Positions 29,904 through 38,704 of a DNA stretch of 64,000 bases are shown here, piece by piece. The notes below the pieces were generated by a model. That model was given only the letters and a program-made list of their open reading frames with translations. It was not told the origin of the DNA and did no database searches. The position numbers and the translations under genes were made by a program. This DNA is from Parasedimentitalea huanghaiensis (GTDB lineage: Bacteria; Pseudomonadota; Alphaproteobacteria; Rhodobacterales; Rhodobacteraceae). The DNA lies in the NCBI RefSeq assembly GCF_009753675.1, contig NZ_WQLV01000004.1, positions 186,001-250,000 on the forward strand, given 5' to 3'. Each line of letters opens with the position of its first letter. The stretch's first letter is position 1.

Positions 29904-30950
29904 ATGAACCATGAAACTGTCCAGAGTTATTACGGTGAGGTTTTGCAGAGCAGTGATGATTTGCAAACCAATGCCTGTTGCAGCCCGGATGATATGCCGG
30001 ATCATGTCAAAGCCGTTCTGGCGCAGATCCATGACGACGTTTTGACCCGCTACTATGGCTGCGGCTTGATTGCGCCGCTTGCACTTGAAGGTGCACGGAT
30101 ATTGGATCTGGGCTGTGGAGCCGGGCGGGATGTCTATGCTCTGTCTGCTATGGTTGGTGAGACTGGTTTGGTGGTGGGCGTTGACATGACCGCCACGCAG
30201 CTGGATGTCGCGCGGGCGCATCAGGATTACCACGCAGAGAAATTTGGCCATGCGCATTCAAATGTTGAATTCCACCACGGGTTCATCGAACAGCTAGAGG
30301 CGCTAGATCTTGAGCCGGGTTCGTTTGATATCATCGTGTCAAACTGTGTCATTAATCTTGCCACCGACAAGGCGGCAGTCCTGCGGGGGGCGCATCGGTT
30401 ACTGAAGCAGGGCGGCGAGATGTATTTTTCGGATGTCTATGCAGATCGTCGCATCCCCAAGGCCATGGCCGAAGACGACATGCTGTATGGCGAATGCCTG
30501 TCAGGTGCGCTGTACTGGAACGATTTTTTGTCCTTGGCAAAAGACTCGGGTTTTGACGATCCACGCCGGGTGACTGCGCGCGCTTTGACGATTGAAAATC
30601 CAGTTTTGGAGGCCCGGGTGGAGCCTTTGAAGTTTCTGTCGGCGACCTACCGATTATTCAAATTGGAGGGGTTGGAGCCCGCCTGCGAAGACTATGGTCA
30701 GGCGGTGATCTACCGCGGCACGATCCCGCATGCGCCACATTATTTTGAGCTGGACGATCATCATCTCATTGAGGCAGGCAAGGTGTTCCCCGTCTGCGGT
30801 AATACGTGGAGAATGCTGCAAGACACGCGTTTTGCGCCACATTTCGAGTTCATCGGTGATTTTGATACCCATTATGGGATTTTTGCGGGGTGCGGCGGAG
30901 AAAGCCCATTTAATGAAATGGACAGTGGTGGCGTTTCAACCTGCTGCTGA
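29904..30950 (+). CDS. arsM: Arsenite S-adenosylmethionine methyltransferase
   Basis: Methylates As(III) using S-adenosylmethionine, a detoxification step. From the ATG at 29904 (GGAG nine bases upstream) it is 348 residues. The SAM motif LDLGCGAGRDVY is at 68-78. The arsenic-binding cysteines expected in the family fit Cys25/26 (NACC), Cys148 (SNCVINL) and Cys198 (GECLSGA). A C-terminal extension of about 110 residues follows the catalytic core and ends in STCC. An ATG at 29862 is possible but less family-like. No ars regulator or efflux gene is nearby. Confidence 0.88.
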   Translation: MNHETVQSYYGEVLQSSDDLQTNACCSPDDMPDHVKAVLAQIHDDVLTRYYGCGLIAPLALEGARILDLGCGAGRDVYALSAMVGETGLVVGVDMTATQLDVARAHQDYHAEKFGHAHSNVEFHHGFIEQLEALDLEPGSFDIIVSNCVINLATDKAAVLRGAHRLLKQGGEMYFSDVYADRRIPKAMAEDDMLYGECLSGALYWNDFLSLAKDSGFDDPRRVTARALTIENPVLEARVEPLKFLSATYRLFKLEGLEPACEDYGQAVIYRGTIPHAPHYFELDDHHLIEAGKVFPVCGNTWRMLQDTRFAPHFEFIGDFDTHYGIFAGCGGESPFNEMDSGGVSTCC

Positions 30951-31040
30951 TGGCTTGCGCCACCGCGTTGGGGTTGCTATCTGCGCGGGGAAATCCGATG
31001 GTTTTCCTTGGAAATCTCCTAAAAAGGCTTCACAACTCCG

Positions 31041-32144
31041 ATGAATACTGCTCCCGAGGCCAGCCTGATGCAAACCACACCACGTCTGGAAATCCGCAAC
31101 CTGAAGCGACATTTTGGTGGTCGGGCGGTGGTTGATGATGTGTCGCTGAGCATCAAAGCAGGACAAGTGACCTGCCTGTTGGGACCGTCTGGCTGTGGCA
31201 AGTCAACAACCCTGCGCATGATTGCTGGTGTCGAGATGCAAGACAGCGGTGAGATCTATGTCGATGGTAAGCTGATCTGCGACACTGTTTTCAGGGTCCC
31301 ACCTGAACGGCGTGAAATTGGGTTGATGTTTCAGGACTTCGCGCTGTTTCCACACCTGAGCGTGGCCGACAACGTAGGTTTTGGCCTGAAGGGGGCAAAG
31401 GAAACGAAGCGGGCACGGGTTGAAGAGCTGCTCGAGCGGGTTGACTTGATGCGGTTTATTGATGGCTATCCTCATCAACTGTCAGGTGGAGAGCAGCAAC
31501 GGGTTGCGCTGGCGCGGGCGCTGGCTCCGCGGCCAAGAATTATGCTGATGGATGAGCCGTTTTCAGGGTTGGACAACCGGCTGCGCGATGGCATTCGCGA
31601 TGAAACCCTGAGCCTTTTGAAAGAAGAAGACACAGCGGTTCTGCTGGTCACCCATGAGCCAGAAGAAGCGATGCGGATGGCTGATGAGATTGCACTGATG
31701 CGCGGTGGCAAGATTGTACAGCAGGGCGCGCCCTACAACGTTTATAACCGACCAGTTGATCATGCTGCGGTGGCGTTCTTTAGTGATACCAACGTTTTAC
31801 AAGCGCGGGTACAGGGATCTCTGGCTGAAACGGCCTTTGGGGACTTCCTTGCGCCCGGCTTGCCTGATGGCACCGATGTGGACATTGTTTTTCGCCCTCA
31901 ACATCTGAAGATTGATTTTGACCGTGCCGGATCCGGTCCATTGCCAACCCCAAGTGATGGGGTGGCGGCACGCGGCACGGTGGTACGCGCGCGCTTTTTG
32001 GGCCATGAAAGCCTGGTGGAATTCAAAATGGATCATGACGGCTCTACTCTGAAGGCCACAGTGCCAAATGTATTCCTGCCGCAGGCGGGCCGGGTGATGT
32101 GGCTGACTGTGAAACGCAATCGGTGCTTTGTATTTGCGCGTTGA
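31041..32144 (+). CDS. ABC transporter ATP-binding protein, FbpC/PotA-like, orphan
   Basis: A 367-residue ATPase of the type that drives iron(III), spermidine or sulfate importers. Walker A GPSGCGKST is at 48-56, signature LSGGEQQR at 147-154 and Walker B LMDEP at 169-173. A TOBE-like regulatory domain follows (about 260-367). No permease or binding-protein gene is adjacent, so it must work with parts encoded elsewhere. Starts at 31041 and 31068 are both possible. It lies 90 bases after arsM; whether they share a transcript is unclear. Confidence 0.85.
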   Translation: MNTAPEASLMQTTPRLEIRNLKRHFGGRAVVDDVSLSIKAGQVTCLLGPSGCGKSTTLRMIAGVEMQDSGEIYVDGKLICDTVFRVPPERREIGLMFQDFALFPHLSVADNVGFGLKGAKETKRARVEELLERVDLMRFIDGYPHQLSGGEQQRVALARALAPRPRIMLMDEPFSGLDNRLRDGIRDETLSLLKEEDTAVLLVTHEPEEAMRMADEIALMRGGKIVQQGAPYNVYNRPVDHAAVAFFSDTNVLQARVQGSLAETAFGDFLAPGLPDGTDVDIVFRPQHLKIDFDRAGSGPLPTPSDGVAARGTVVRARFLGHESLVEFKMDHDGSTLKATVPNVFLPQAGRVMWLTVKRNRCFVFAR

Positions 32145-32337
32145 CTAAGGCTGTCTGCTGCTTAGGCTTGAATATTGGAGCTGGTCTTTTGAAGCGGAAA
32201 CATTGCTCTTAGTACTGTGACCGGCAGCTAAGAACTGTATCTGTACCAATTTCTGAGCCTAGACCGGATGTGAACCAAGTATTTGATGTAACCAGTTTAA
32301 AGCGCAACTGAGCTGCGAAACTTAGGGAGCGGCTGCG

Positions 32338-33525
32338 ATGACAGAGATTACAAGACATCTGTTTCTAAGGCAGTGTCTGGCGCTGGGGTTGAGCAGTTCA
32401 TTAGCAGCCGCACTTAGCGCGACTGGGGTTTTCGGGGCATCAAAACCGTCCAAAGTTGTCATTGTTGGCGCGGGAGCTGCGGGGTTGACCGCAGGGTATC
32501 TGCTGCGCAGGGCGGGGGTGGAAGTGCAAATCGTTGAGGCGGCGAAGCAGATCGGCGGACGGGTCAAACGATTGAAGGGGTTCGCTGATTTCCCGGTCGA
32601 TCTGGGCGCAGAGTGGATTCACGACGAGCCTTCTGTTCTTGGCGATATTGTGGATGATCCCTCTGTCCTGATGGATGTGGAAACGATCGACTATGAGCCA
32701 CAACAATTTCAGTCCTGGGTGGATGGCCGGTTGAAGCAACAGAACTGGCTCCGGCGTGTATATGCGGAGTATAAGTTCAAGACGACAACCTGGTACGGGT
32801 TCTTTGAGCGGTTTATTGTCCCGACGGTTCGCGACCAAATTCATCTAAATAGCCCGGTCGCCAGCATAGACTACAGTGGCAGTCAGGTGGTGGTGAAGAC
32901 GAAGAGAGGCCAGGTGTTCAAGGGGGATAAGGTTATCGTCAGTGTGCCAGTCACAATGTTGCAGCGCGATGCCATCCGATTTGACCCGCCCATGCCGAAA
33001 GCGCAAAGCCGTGCAATTCGGGGTGTTGTAATGGGCGACGGTATCAAAGTCTTTGTCGAGTTTTCAAAGCGGTTCTATCCAGATGTTTTGATTTTTGATC
33101 GAGGGACCAAGGTTGCATTGGGTGGGGATTACAAAACGGTTTATGACGCTGCATTTGGGAAGGGATCTAGGCGTCATATTCTGGGTCTGTTTGCAGTCAA
33201 CGCGCAGGCCGGGCCCTATGTGCGGCTGAGTGATCGGGATGTTGGAGCCAAACTGATTGGTGAACTGGACCAGATCTATGGCGGGCAGGCTTCGCGCTAT
33301 TATGTCAAACATGTGGTGCAGAACTGGTCGAAAGAACCTTATATACGAGGGTCTTATTCTTATGACTTCGATGATGCTGAATTCGACAGCATGGCCGAAA
33401 TACTGGCTCCTTTGCAGCAGCGTGTGTTCTTTGCTGGGGAGGCATTGGGTGGTCGCAATCAGGCCACCGTTCATGGCGCCTGCCAGTCAGCGCATCAAAC
33501 TGTGAAACGGGTGCTTGCCAGCTAG
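32338..33525 (+). CDS. Flavin-containing amine oxidase family protein
   Basis: FAD-dependent oxidoreductase of 395 residues. A hydrophobic N-terminus (about 8-34) resembles a signal sequence. The dinucleotide motif VIVGAGAAGLTAG begins at about 41, and GGRVKR and LGAEWIH follow, as in monoamine oxidases. The C-terminal FAD signature is VFFAGEA. The substrate is unknown. AGGGAGCGG lies upstream of the ATG. Downstream is the decayed gene on the opposite strand. Confidence 0.85.
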   Translation: MTEITRHLFLRQCLALGLSSSLAAALSATGVFGASKPSKVVIVGAGAAGLTAGYLLRRAGVEVQIVEAAKQIGGRVKRLKGFADFPVDLGAEWIHDEPSVLGDIVDDPSVLMDVETIDYEPQQFQSWVDGRLKQQNWLRRVYAEYKFKTTTWYGFFERFIVPTVRDQIHLNSPVASIDYSGSQVVVKTKRGQVFKGDKVIVSVPVTMLQRDAIRFDPPMPKAQSRAIRGVVMGDGIKVFVEFSKRFYPDVLIFDRGTKVALGGDYKTVYDAAFGKGSRRHILGLFAVNAQAGPYVRLSDRDVGAKLIGELDQIYGGQASRYYVKHVVQNWSKEPYIRGSYSYDFDDAEFDSMAEILAPLQQRVFFAGEALGGRNQATVHGACQSAHQTVKRVLAS

Positions 33526-33945
33526 CCCTAATGAGGGCCTTTGCCGGGTGCTTCTTGCCTGCTGTTGTTGCAGAGACCGTTGATGCAGTGACCTTTGCTG
33601 AGATGGTTCCTGATAGAACGATGTTTTGGTCTGGGGTGGCGATCAATAAACCAATGCTGCAGGTTTCGTCTTGTCCATTGATAACGCCGTCCCAACCATC
33701 CCGCTTATTACAGCCAGACACAACAGGACCGGCTTCCTGTATTGGGATTACGGGAAACTGGGTTGCGGTTCTGATCTTAGGTCTGCCCCGCCTGGGTTGA
33801 CCAGCAGCCCGATGCTACAGGTGCCGTGATCTGTGTCGGGCTGCAGCATATTGGGGATGGTTTTGGATTGTTCGATGGATGTTTGTGCAGCCAGTGCACT
33901 GCAACACTACGTGGTGACAGTTGTTGAAATGAGAAGATTTTTCAT
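33526..33945 (-). pseudogene. Decayed gene for a small secreted protein
   Basis: Reading from the ATG at 33945 gives a signal-peptide-like start, MKNLLISTTVTT, then a TAG at 33907-33909. The same frame then resumes with CCSALAAQTSIEQSKTI and continues to a TAA at 33748-33750. A second frame carries on from there with VVSGCNKRDGWDGVINGQDE. Both parts contain the same CSIGLL motif after an Asp-rich stretch, which suggests an internal duplication in the original protein. One nonsense change plus one frameshift would explain the break. The end is not fixed, as the second frame runs on past 33526. No family is recognised. Confidence 0.4.
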
Positions 33946-34211
33946 TTTGATCACCCCTTTGCGCCCCTGAAACCATACAAAACGAGACCAAATTAAAATG
34001 AAATTGGATGCCGACTTCGCTTTTGATAGATGTGGAGCCGAAACGGTATAGCCACAGTGGCAAGCAGGTTATGTTAGGAGCATCTGCATCTGGCACCGAG
34101 GCTGTAGAACGTATGCTCTGGGCCCTTTGTGAGAACAGGGGTATTTTCGAAATGGATCTGTTGCTCTGACAATATTTGAGCGGGGGAGGATGTTTGCGAA
34201 ACATCCAGTGT
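33946..34211. other. Stretch with no convincing gene
   Basis: An open frame on the plus strand at 34008-34169 encodes 53 residues (MPTSLLIDVEPKRYSHSGKQ onward). It has no ribosome site and no recognised family, so I do not call it. Nothing else stands out. The region separates the decayed gene from the HxlR-family regulator. Confidence 0.35.
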
Positions 34212-34685
34212 TTAATTTCGGTGTTCGCTGGGGGCCTTAGCAGTCTTGGCTGAAAAGGCAGCTTGCGCCTCCTTCACCTCAGCTTCATGTTCCATAGCCC
34301 AGTTTGCCAAGGCTGATATGTGAACCAAGAGTGAAACACCCAGTGGCGTTAGGCTATAGGCCACAGATGGCGGACGTGTGTCAAAAACTTCACGGTGAAC
34401 CAGCCCGTCGCTCTCCAGCGCACGTAGCGTAACGGTTAGCATGCGTTGCGAAATGCCATCGACGGCGCGCAAGAGTGCCCGAAACCGCTCAGTTCCGCGT
34501 CCAAGTCGCAGAACAACCATTACGCTCCATTTGTCACCAATGCGGTCCAGCAGATCCCGTACAGGGCAAACGCCGCTGAATTCGTTGGCGATCCATGAAT
34601 CGACACCGTCGTTCATCTCCTCGATATCAAGCTTGGTTACTTCGGTGTGCCTATCCAATGAATTAGTGCCTCCTTTCGCTGCCAT
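34212..34685 (-). CDS. HxlR-family transcriptional regulator
   Basis: Winged-helix regulator of 157 residues from the ATG at 34685 (AGGAGA upstream). The HxlR pattern is clear: CPVRDLLDRIGDKWSVMVVLRL, then FRALLRAVDGISQRMLTVTLRALE and YSLTPLGVSLL. One cysteine precedes the first helix, as in redox- or electrophile-sensing members. It is divergent from the NmrA-family gene, which it probably regulates from the 56-base gap. That target is inferred from the layout. Confidence 0.9.
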   Translation of the reverse strand: MAAKGGTNSLDRHTEVTKLDIEEMNDGVDSWIANEFSGVCPVRDLLDRIGDKWSVMVVLRLGRGTERFRALLRAVDGISQRMLTVTLRALESDGLVHREVFDTRPPSVAYSLTPLGVSLLVHISALANWAMEHEAEVKEAQAAFSAKTAKAPSEHRN

Positions 34686-34708
34686 TTCTGGTCTCCTATC
34701 TACGGTTC

Positions 34709-34724
34709 CTAAGAGTAACCTTAG
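34709..34724. promoter_or_regulatory. Candidate HxlR operator
   Basis: The dyad CTAAG-AGTAAC-CTTAG lies midway in the 56-base gap between the divergent HxlR and NmrA-type genes. Position and symmetry suit a dimeric regulator. No binding data are available. Confidence 0.45.
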
Positions 34725-34741
34725 TACCATGGAGAACCACA

Positions 34742-35641
34742 ATGAACCAGACAGTCGCGATTTTTGGAGCGACCGGAGCGCAGGGCGCACCTGTCGTACG
34801 TGAAGCCCTTGTCAAAGGGATGACCGTACGAGCCGTCGCACGAGATATCTCAAAAATCTCAAAATTGCACCCAGAGGCACAGGCCTTTGCTGCCACATTG
34901 GACGATGAGGAGGCCCTTGCGAAGGTATTGGATGGTGTCGACGCCGCATTTGTCCACTTGCCAATGCCTCAGTCCCCGGAAGACCCTGCCAATTGGATGA
35001 AAGCCCTATTTGGCGCGGCTCACCGTGTTTCCCTGCCTTTGCTGGTATATACCACTGGCGCAACATCCGGTTCGCGATATCCGTCCTCGATGATGATTGA
35101 TGGGGCAACCGGTGGTATGCAGGCGGTTCTTGCAAGCGGCATCCCTTCGATTGTGCTACAACCCACTATCTACTTAGAAAACCTTCTGCCGGATTTGTTT
35201 GTTCCGCATCTGCGGAGCGAGGGCATTCTGGATTACCCGCCGCTTCCAGCGAGCATGAAAGTTACCTGGACGTCGCATCATGACCAGGCAAAAGTGGCCG
35301 TTGCAGCCCTTTCGCGTCCTGACTTGGCAGGTAAAAGCTACGAAATCGGGACACCTGAGGCTGTAACTGGTGACGAACTGGCTACGCAACTCTCGGAATG
35401 GGCTGGTAAGACGGTACAATATGCCCCGCTTTCACCTGCTGACTTTGGTCAACGTGTTAGCGATGTACTCGGAAATCCGGGTGTTGCATTTGCTTTGACC
35501 GATTTGTATGGCGCGCTAGCGAAAATGGGCAACGACGATATGGCAATCGACACCAATGCCGTTGAAGCAACCTTTGGTGTTAAGCTCTCAACTATCGCAG
35601 ATCACATCAAAACCTGGGCCGATGCAAAACAGATTGCATAG
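34742..35641 (+). CDS. NmrA-family NAD(P)-binding protein
   Basis: A 299-residue atypical SDR with the N-terminal dinucleotide motif GATGAQG (9-15) and the NmrA/HSCARG pattern YLENLLPDLF. It lacks a Tyr-x-x-x-Lys active site where expected, as is usual in NmrA-like sensors and quinone reductases of the QOR2 type. GGAGAA precedes the ATG. The divergent HxlR gene suggests induction by reactive electrophiles, quinones or similar. This is inference from neighbours. Confidence 0.82.
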   Translation: MNQTVAIFGATGAQGAPVVREALVKGMTVRAVARDISKISKLHPEAQAFAATLDDEEALAKVLDGVDAAFVHLPMPQSPEDPANWMKALFGAAHRVSLPLLVYTTGATSGSRYPSSMMIDGATGGMQAVLASGIPSIVLQPTIYLENLLPDLFVPHLRSEGILDYPPLPASMKVTWTSHHDQAKVAVAALSRPDLAGKSYEIGTPEAVTGDELATQLSEWAGKTVQYAPLSPADFGQRVSDVLGNPGVAFALTDLYGALAKMGNDDMAIDTNAVEATFGVKLSTIADHIKTWADAKQIA

Positions 35642-35654
35642 CTCATGTAACAGC

Positions 35655-35679
35655 CGGGCCGGGTGCTTCACTCGGCCCG
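35655..35679. terminator. Hairpin between convergent genes, terminator-like
   Basis: CGGGCCG and CGGCCCG form a 7-bp stem just after the NmrA-type gene stop and before the stop of the convergent WYL regulator. No T-run follows, so its role as an intrinsic terminator is uncertain. Confidence 0.35.
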
Positions 35680-35692
35680 AAACGATCTGAAG

Positions 35693-36403
35693 CTAGGTAC
35701 TCGGAGAGATCTGATCCGTCTGCACAGATGCCACTTCTTGGCTCTGATAATCTTCCAGCCGCTTTCCCGGTTCATCGACAAACAGCTCGGGCAGGGCGGT
35801 GGCCTGTTCGATCAGGTCAACGCGGAATACACGGAAGGCGCTGCGCGTTTCGCACCAGGCTGTGAGGGTCCAAACCCGACCCCAATATTCCATATGCAGC
35901 GGTCTGATGGTCCGGGCGGTCAGCACGCCGTCGATACGTCTGTAGTCGAGATGAAGTTTTTGACGCGCCTTGATGGCGGCACGCAGCGCAGGCATGTGAG
36001 TAAAGCCAAGGGTTGCATTGGAAAAGGGATAGACTGCAAATTTCCAGGCGTCGGCCTCGGCCACAGTGCTGGTGGGCAGTACGGCGTCGATTTTGTCAGC
36101 TAAGGACTGCGCGGCGGCCTTCAGATCATCGTCGGCGGCTTCGGCGACAATGGCCATGCCGAGGTTGAGCGCCTCAAGTTCTGCGGCGGTTAGGGTGACG
36201 GGGGGCAGGGTGATCGCCTCGCGCACCATGTAGCCGACGCCGCGCTCACCCTCGACCGGGACTCCGCTGGCGACCAGCGTGTCCATGTCGCGGTAGATGG
36301 TGCGGACCGACACCTCGAGCCGGTCCGCGATGTCCTGTGCGCGATGCAATTTGCCGTCGCGCAGGATCTGGATGATATCAAAGAGGCGGTCGGAACGTCG
36401 CAT
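35693..36403 (-). CDS. YafY-type HTH/WYL-domain transcriptional regulator
   Basis: A 236-residue regulator. The N-terminal DeoR-like winged helix (about 1-60) reads RLFDIIQILRDGKLHRAQDI, then VSVRTIYRDMDTL. A central linker domain follows. The C-terminal WYL domain has VWTLTAWCETR, where the usual W-Y-L triad is partly changed. It is 33 bases downstream of the small monooxygenase-fold gene and probably in the same transcript. A good inverted repeat upstream of that operon may be its operator. Confidence 0.88.
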   Translation of the reverse strand: MRRSDRLFDIIQILRDGKLHRAQDIADRLEVSVRTIYRDMDTLVASGVPVEGERGVGYMVREAITLPPVTLTAAELEALNLGMAIVAEAADDDLKAAAQSLADKIDAVLPTSTVAEADAWKFAVYPFSNATLGFTHMPALRAAIKARQKLHLDYRRIDGVLTARTIRPLHMEYWGRVWTLTAWCETRSAFRVFRVDLIEQATALPELFVDEPGKRLEDYQSQEVASVQTDQISPST

Positions 36404-36436
36404 GGGAGTACCCTTGTCCCGTCCCGACCTGTCTCG

Positions 36437-36745
36437 TCAAGCAGCCATGTCCCACAGCACGTCTTCGTGGCGCATATTGGCGCTGTCTGGAACGATGGAC
36501 TTCATCAGTTCGGCGGTGCATCCATCTGCCATAAAGGCAGCGGCTGCGGATTTAGCATTCTCCATGGTTTCCCAGACCACATAGTCGGTCCAGCGGCCAT
36601 CTTCGCCACGGCTGAGTTGACGGTGGACAAAGCCGGGCTGTGCACGGCAAAAGGCCTCGGTGCCCTTGCTGATCTCTACAAAGGATTCGTTGGTGATGCC
36701 GTCGATCAGGGCAAAAGTTACAATCTCAGCAACTGCGGTTTTCAT
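36437..36745 (-). CDS. Antibiotic biosynthesis monooxygenase-like protein (dimeric alpha/beta barrel)
   Basis: A 102-residue protein from the ATG at 36745, with AGGAGA upstream. The pattern of beta strands and two helices (VAEIVTFALIDGI, FVEISKGTEAFCRAQPGFVHRQL, YVVWETMENAKSAAAAF) matches the ABM/dimeric alpha-beta barrel fold. Such proteins act as cofactor-free monooxygenases or stress-induced binding proteins. It is the first gene of a two-gene unit with the WYL regulator. Confidence 0.7.
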   Translation of the reverse strand: MKTAVAEIVTFALIDGITNESFVEISKGTEAFCRAQPGFVHRQLSRGEDGRWTDYVVWETMENAKSAAAAFMADGCTAELMKSIVPDSANMRHEDVLWDMAA

Positions 36746-36790
36746 GTGTCGTCTCCTGTTTTGTGTTGACGCTCTGGACCTAGCAGGGGG

Positions 36791-36814
36791 CAACTGACAT
36801 AAACCTGTCAGTTG
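36791..36814. promoter_or_regulatory. Candidate operator, 9-bp perfect inverted repeat
   Basis: CAACTGACA and TGTCAGTTG are separated by TAAACC, 46 bases before the start of the monooxygenase-fold gene. TGACA-N6-TGTCA dyads suit dimeric DeoR/WYL regulators, so the downstream YafY-type protein is the obvious candidate. It could also affect tatA on the other side. Confidence 0.5.
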
Positions 36815-36966
36815 AGGTTCGGCTCGCTGAAAAAAAATGCAATATCAGCTCGGAATGGCCTGTCAGTCCGGCGTTGTTGCTTTCGATCAAACATCGGCGG
36901 GCGTAGAACCACTAGTGAAACGAATACACGGCGCGGATGGGCGCCGAAACTAAAGGAGACATTCTC

Positions 36967-37182
36967 ATGTTGAACAATATTGGCCTTCCCGGCCTGCTGC
37001 TAATCGCTGTTGTGGTTCTGGTTCTGTTTGGCCGTGGCAAAATCAGCTCGTTGATGGGTGAAGTGGGCAAAGGAATCACATCGTTCAAAAAGGGCATCAA
37101 TGAAGGCACTAAAGAGCTGGAAGAAGATGCAGCTGAGGCCGCCACGGATGTCACGCCTGAAACTGACAAAGACAAGGCGTAA
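36967..37182 (+). CDS. tatA: Sec-independent protein translocase subunit TatA
   Basis: Pore-forming subunit of the twin-arginine export system for folded proteins. From the ATG at 36967 (AAAGGAGA upstream) it is 71 residues. It has one N-terminal membrane helix (about 5-21), the FGRGK hinge, an amphipathic helix with [12 protein letters not shown], and an acidic tail. An earlier in-frame start at 36937 would add ten polar residues and is rejected. First gene of tatABC. Confidence 0.95.
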   Translation: MLNNIGLPGLLLIAVVVLVLFGRGKISSLMGEVGKGITSFKKGINEGTKELEEDAAEAATDVTPETDKDKA

Positions 37183-37188
37183 TCCGCT

Positions 37189-37674
37189 ATGTTCGATTTG
37201 GGTTGGACCGAAATGCTGGTGGTCGGTGTTGTTGCACTGATTGTGGTTGGCCCCAAGGACCTGCCGGTGATGTTCCGTACGGTTGGTCGGTTTGTTGGCA
37301 AGGCCAAGGGCATGGCGCGCGAGTTTAGCAGCGCCATGAACGATGCTGCTGATCAGTCCGGTATCAAGGACGTCTCCAAAAGCCTGAAGGCGGCGACCAA
37401 TCCGGTTGGTACGGCAATGGACGGTGTGCGTGACGCAGCGCAGGATATGGCCAAGAGCATGGACTTTACCGGTAAGGGCCCAGACTTGGACAAGTTCGAC
37501 CCTGACAGTGAAACCGGGAAACTGGCTGCTGAACGGGCTGAGGACGCCAAGAAAATCCAGGCGGCTACAGCGCGTACTGCTGCTGAGCGAAAAGCCCGTG
37601 AAGCTGCTGAGGCGCTGGCCAAGGCAGAAGAAGCCGAGGCGGCGCTGAAGAGTGACGATGAGAGTAAATCATGA
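37189..37674 (+). CDS. tatB: Sec-independent protein translocase subunit TatB
   Basis: Partner of TatC in the twin-arginine receptor complex. It is 161 residues and begins [22 protein letters not shown], with the Glu and the Gly-Pro hinge typical of TatB. The amphipathic region is longer than in TatA. The C-terminus is Ala/Glu/Lys-rich and probably coiled-coil. It lies 6 bases after tatA, and its stop overlaps the tatC ATG. Confidence 0.94.
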   Translation: MFDLGWTEMLVVGVVALIVVGPKDLPVMFRTVGRFVGKAKGMAREFSSAMNDAADQSGIKDVSKSLKAATNPVGTAMDGVRDAAQDMAKSMDFTGKGPDLDKFDPDSETGKLAAERAEDAKKIQAATARTAAERKAREAAEALAKAEEAEAALKSDDESKS

Positions 37675-38597
37675 GCCAGACTGACGAGATCGAAGACAGC
37701 TCAGCCCCGCTGATCGAGCATCTGGCTGAGCTGCGCAATCGGTTGATCCACATGGTGGTGGCATTTTTGATCGGTATGATCATCTGCTTTACCGTGGCGA
37801 CACCGATTTTCAATTTTCTGACCAATCCCCTGTGTCAGGTGCTTGCGGACCGGGGGCAGGACTGCGACCTGATCTTTATCTCGCCGCAAGAGGGCTTTTT
37901 TGTTGCGATCAAAGTGTCGCTGCTGGGCGGTCTGATTCTGTCGTTCCCCTATTTGGCGATGCAGGTTTGGCGCTTTGTGGCACCGGGGCTGTATAAAAAC
38001 GAGAAAGGCGCGTTTCTGCCGTTCCTGTTGGCGTCACCTTTCATGTTTGCACTGGGTGCCAGCTTTGCCTTTTACGTTGTGACGCCGCTAGCCTATGAGT
38101 TCTTCCTTGGTTTCCAGCAGTTTGGATCCGGCGGAGAGGCTGTTCCGGATGCAACCGCGGCACCATTGAGCGTGGTATTTCAGGGCTCGGCCCAGGAATA
38201 TCTGAACCTGACGATCAAGTTCATCGTGGCCTTTGGCATGTGTTTCCAGCTGCCGGTTCTGCTGACCCTGATGGGTAAGGTTGGACTGGTCAGTGCCGAG
38301 GGGCTGAAATCGGTTCGTAAATACGCTGTTGTTGCAATCTTGTTGCTGGCTGCGCTGGTGACACCGCCGGATGTGATCACGCAGGTGATCCTGTTTGTGG
38401 TAGTCTATGGCCTGTACGAAGTCTCGATCTTCCTGGTGGGCCGTGTCGAAGTAAAACGTGAGGCCAAGTTACGGGCCGAAGGGTTCTATGACGACGAGGA
38501 CGACATGGATCCTGCTGATGCTGAGCCTCACTTTGATGATCCAATGTTGGCTGAGTTCGATGAGGATGACGAGGTTGACGACAGTAAGGACAAATAG
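37671..38597 (+). CDS. tatC: Sec-independent protein translocase subunit TatC
   Basis: Receptor for twin-arginine signal peptides: 308 residues, six membrane helices. Conserved features are the N-terminal [13 protein letters not shown] and, in the first periplasmic/cytoplasmic region, [17 protein letters not shown]. The C-terminal 45 residues are strongly acidic ([13 protein letters not shown] region), an extension common in alphaproteobacteria. ATGA overlap with tatB. A strong terminator follows. Confidence 0.96.
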   Translation: MSQTDEIEDSSAPLIEHLAELRNRLIHMVVAFLIGMIICFTVATPIFNFLTNPLCQVLADRGQDCDLIFISPQEGFFVAIKVSLLGGLILSFPYLAMQVWRFVAPGLYKNEKGAFLPFLLASPFMFALGASFAFYVVTPLAYEFFLGFQQFGSGGEAVPDATAAPLSVVFQGSAQEYLNLTIKFIVAFGMCFQLPVLLTLMGKVGLVSAEGLKSVRKYAVVAILLLAALVTPPDVITQVILFVVVYGLYEVSIFLVGRVEVKREAKLRAEGFYDDEDDMDPADAEPHFDDPMLAEFDEDDEVDDSKDK

Positions 38598-38617
38598 GTC
38601 TGAGGTTAACTGAACAT

Positions 38618-38654
38618 AAAGGCGCGCCAGAGATGGCGCGCCTTTTTTGTTTGG
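38618..38654 (+). terminator. Terminator after tatC (copy 1 of a duplicated element)
   Basis: GGCGCGCC-AGAGAT-GGCGCGCC followed by TTTTTTG makes a strong intrinsic terminator. A near copy, with one substitution and one inserted C in 38 bases, occurs at 39426-39463 on the other side of the Imm11-like gene. Confidence 0.92.
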
Positions 38655-38704
38655 AATTCCATGCAACGAAATGGCTGACTAGTCTATGAAAGTGCTGCCA
38701 AGGT

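Noticed and set aside
34008-34169. 53-residue frame on the plus strand
   Set aside because: It has no ribosome site and no known family. It is noted only in the gap description.
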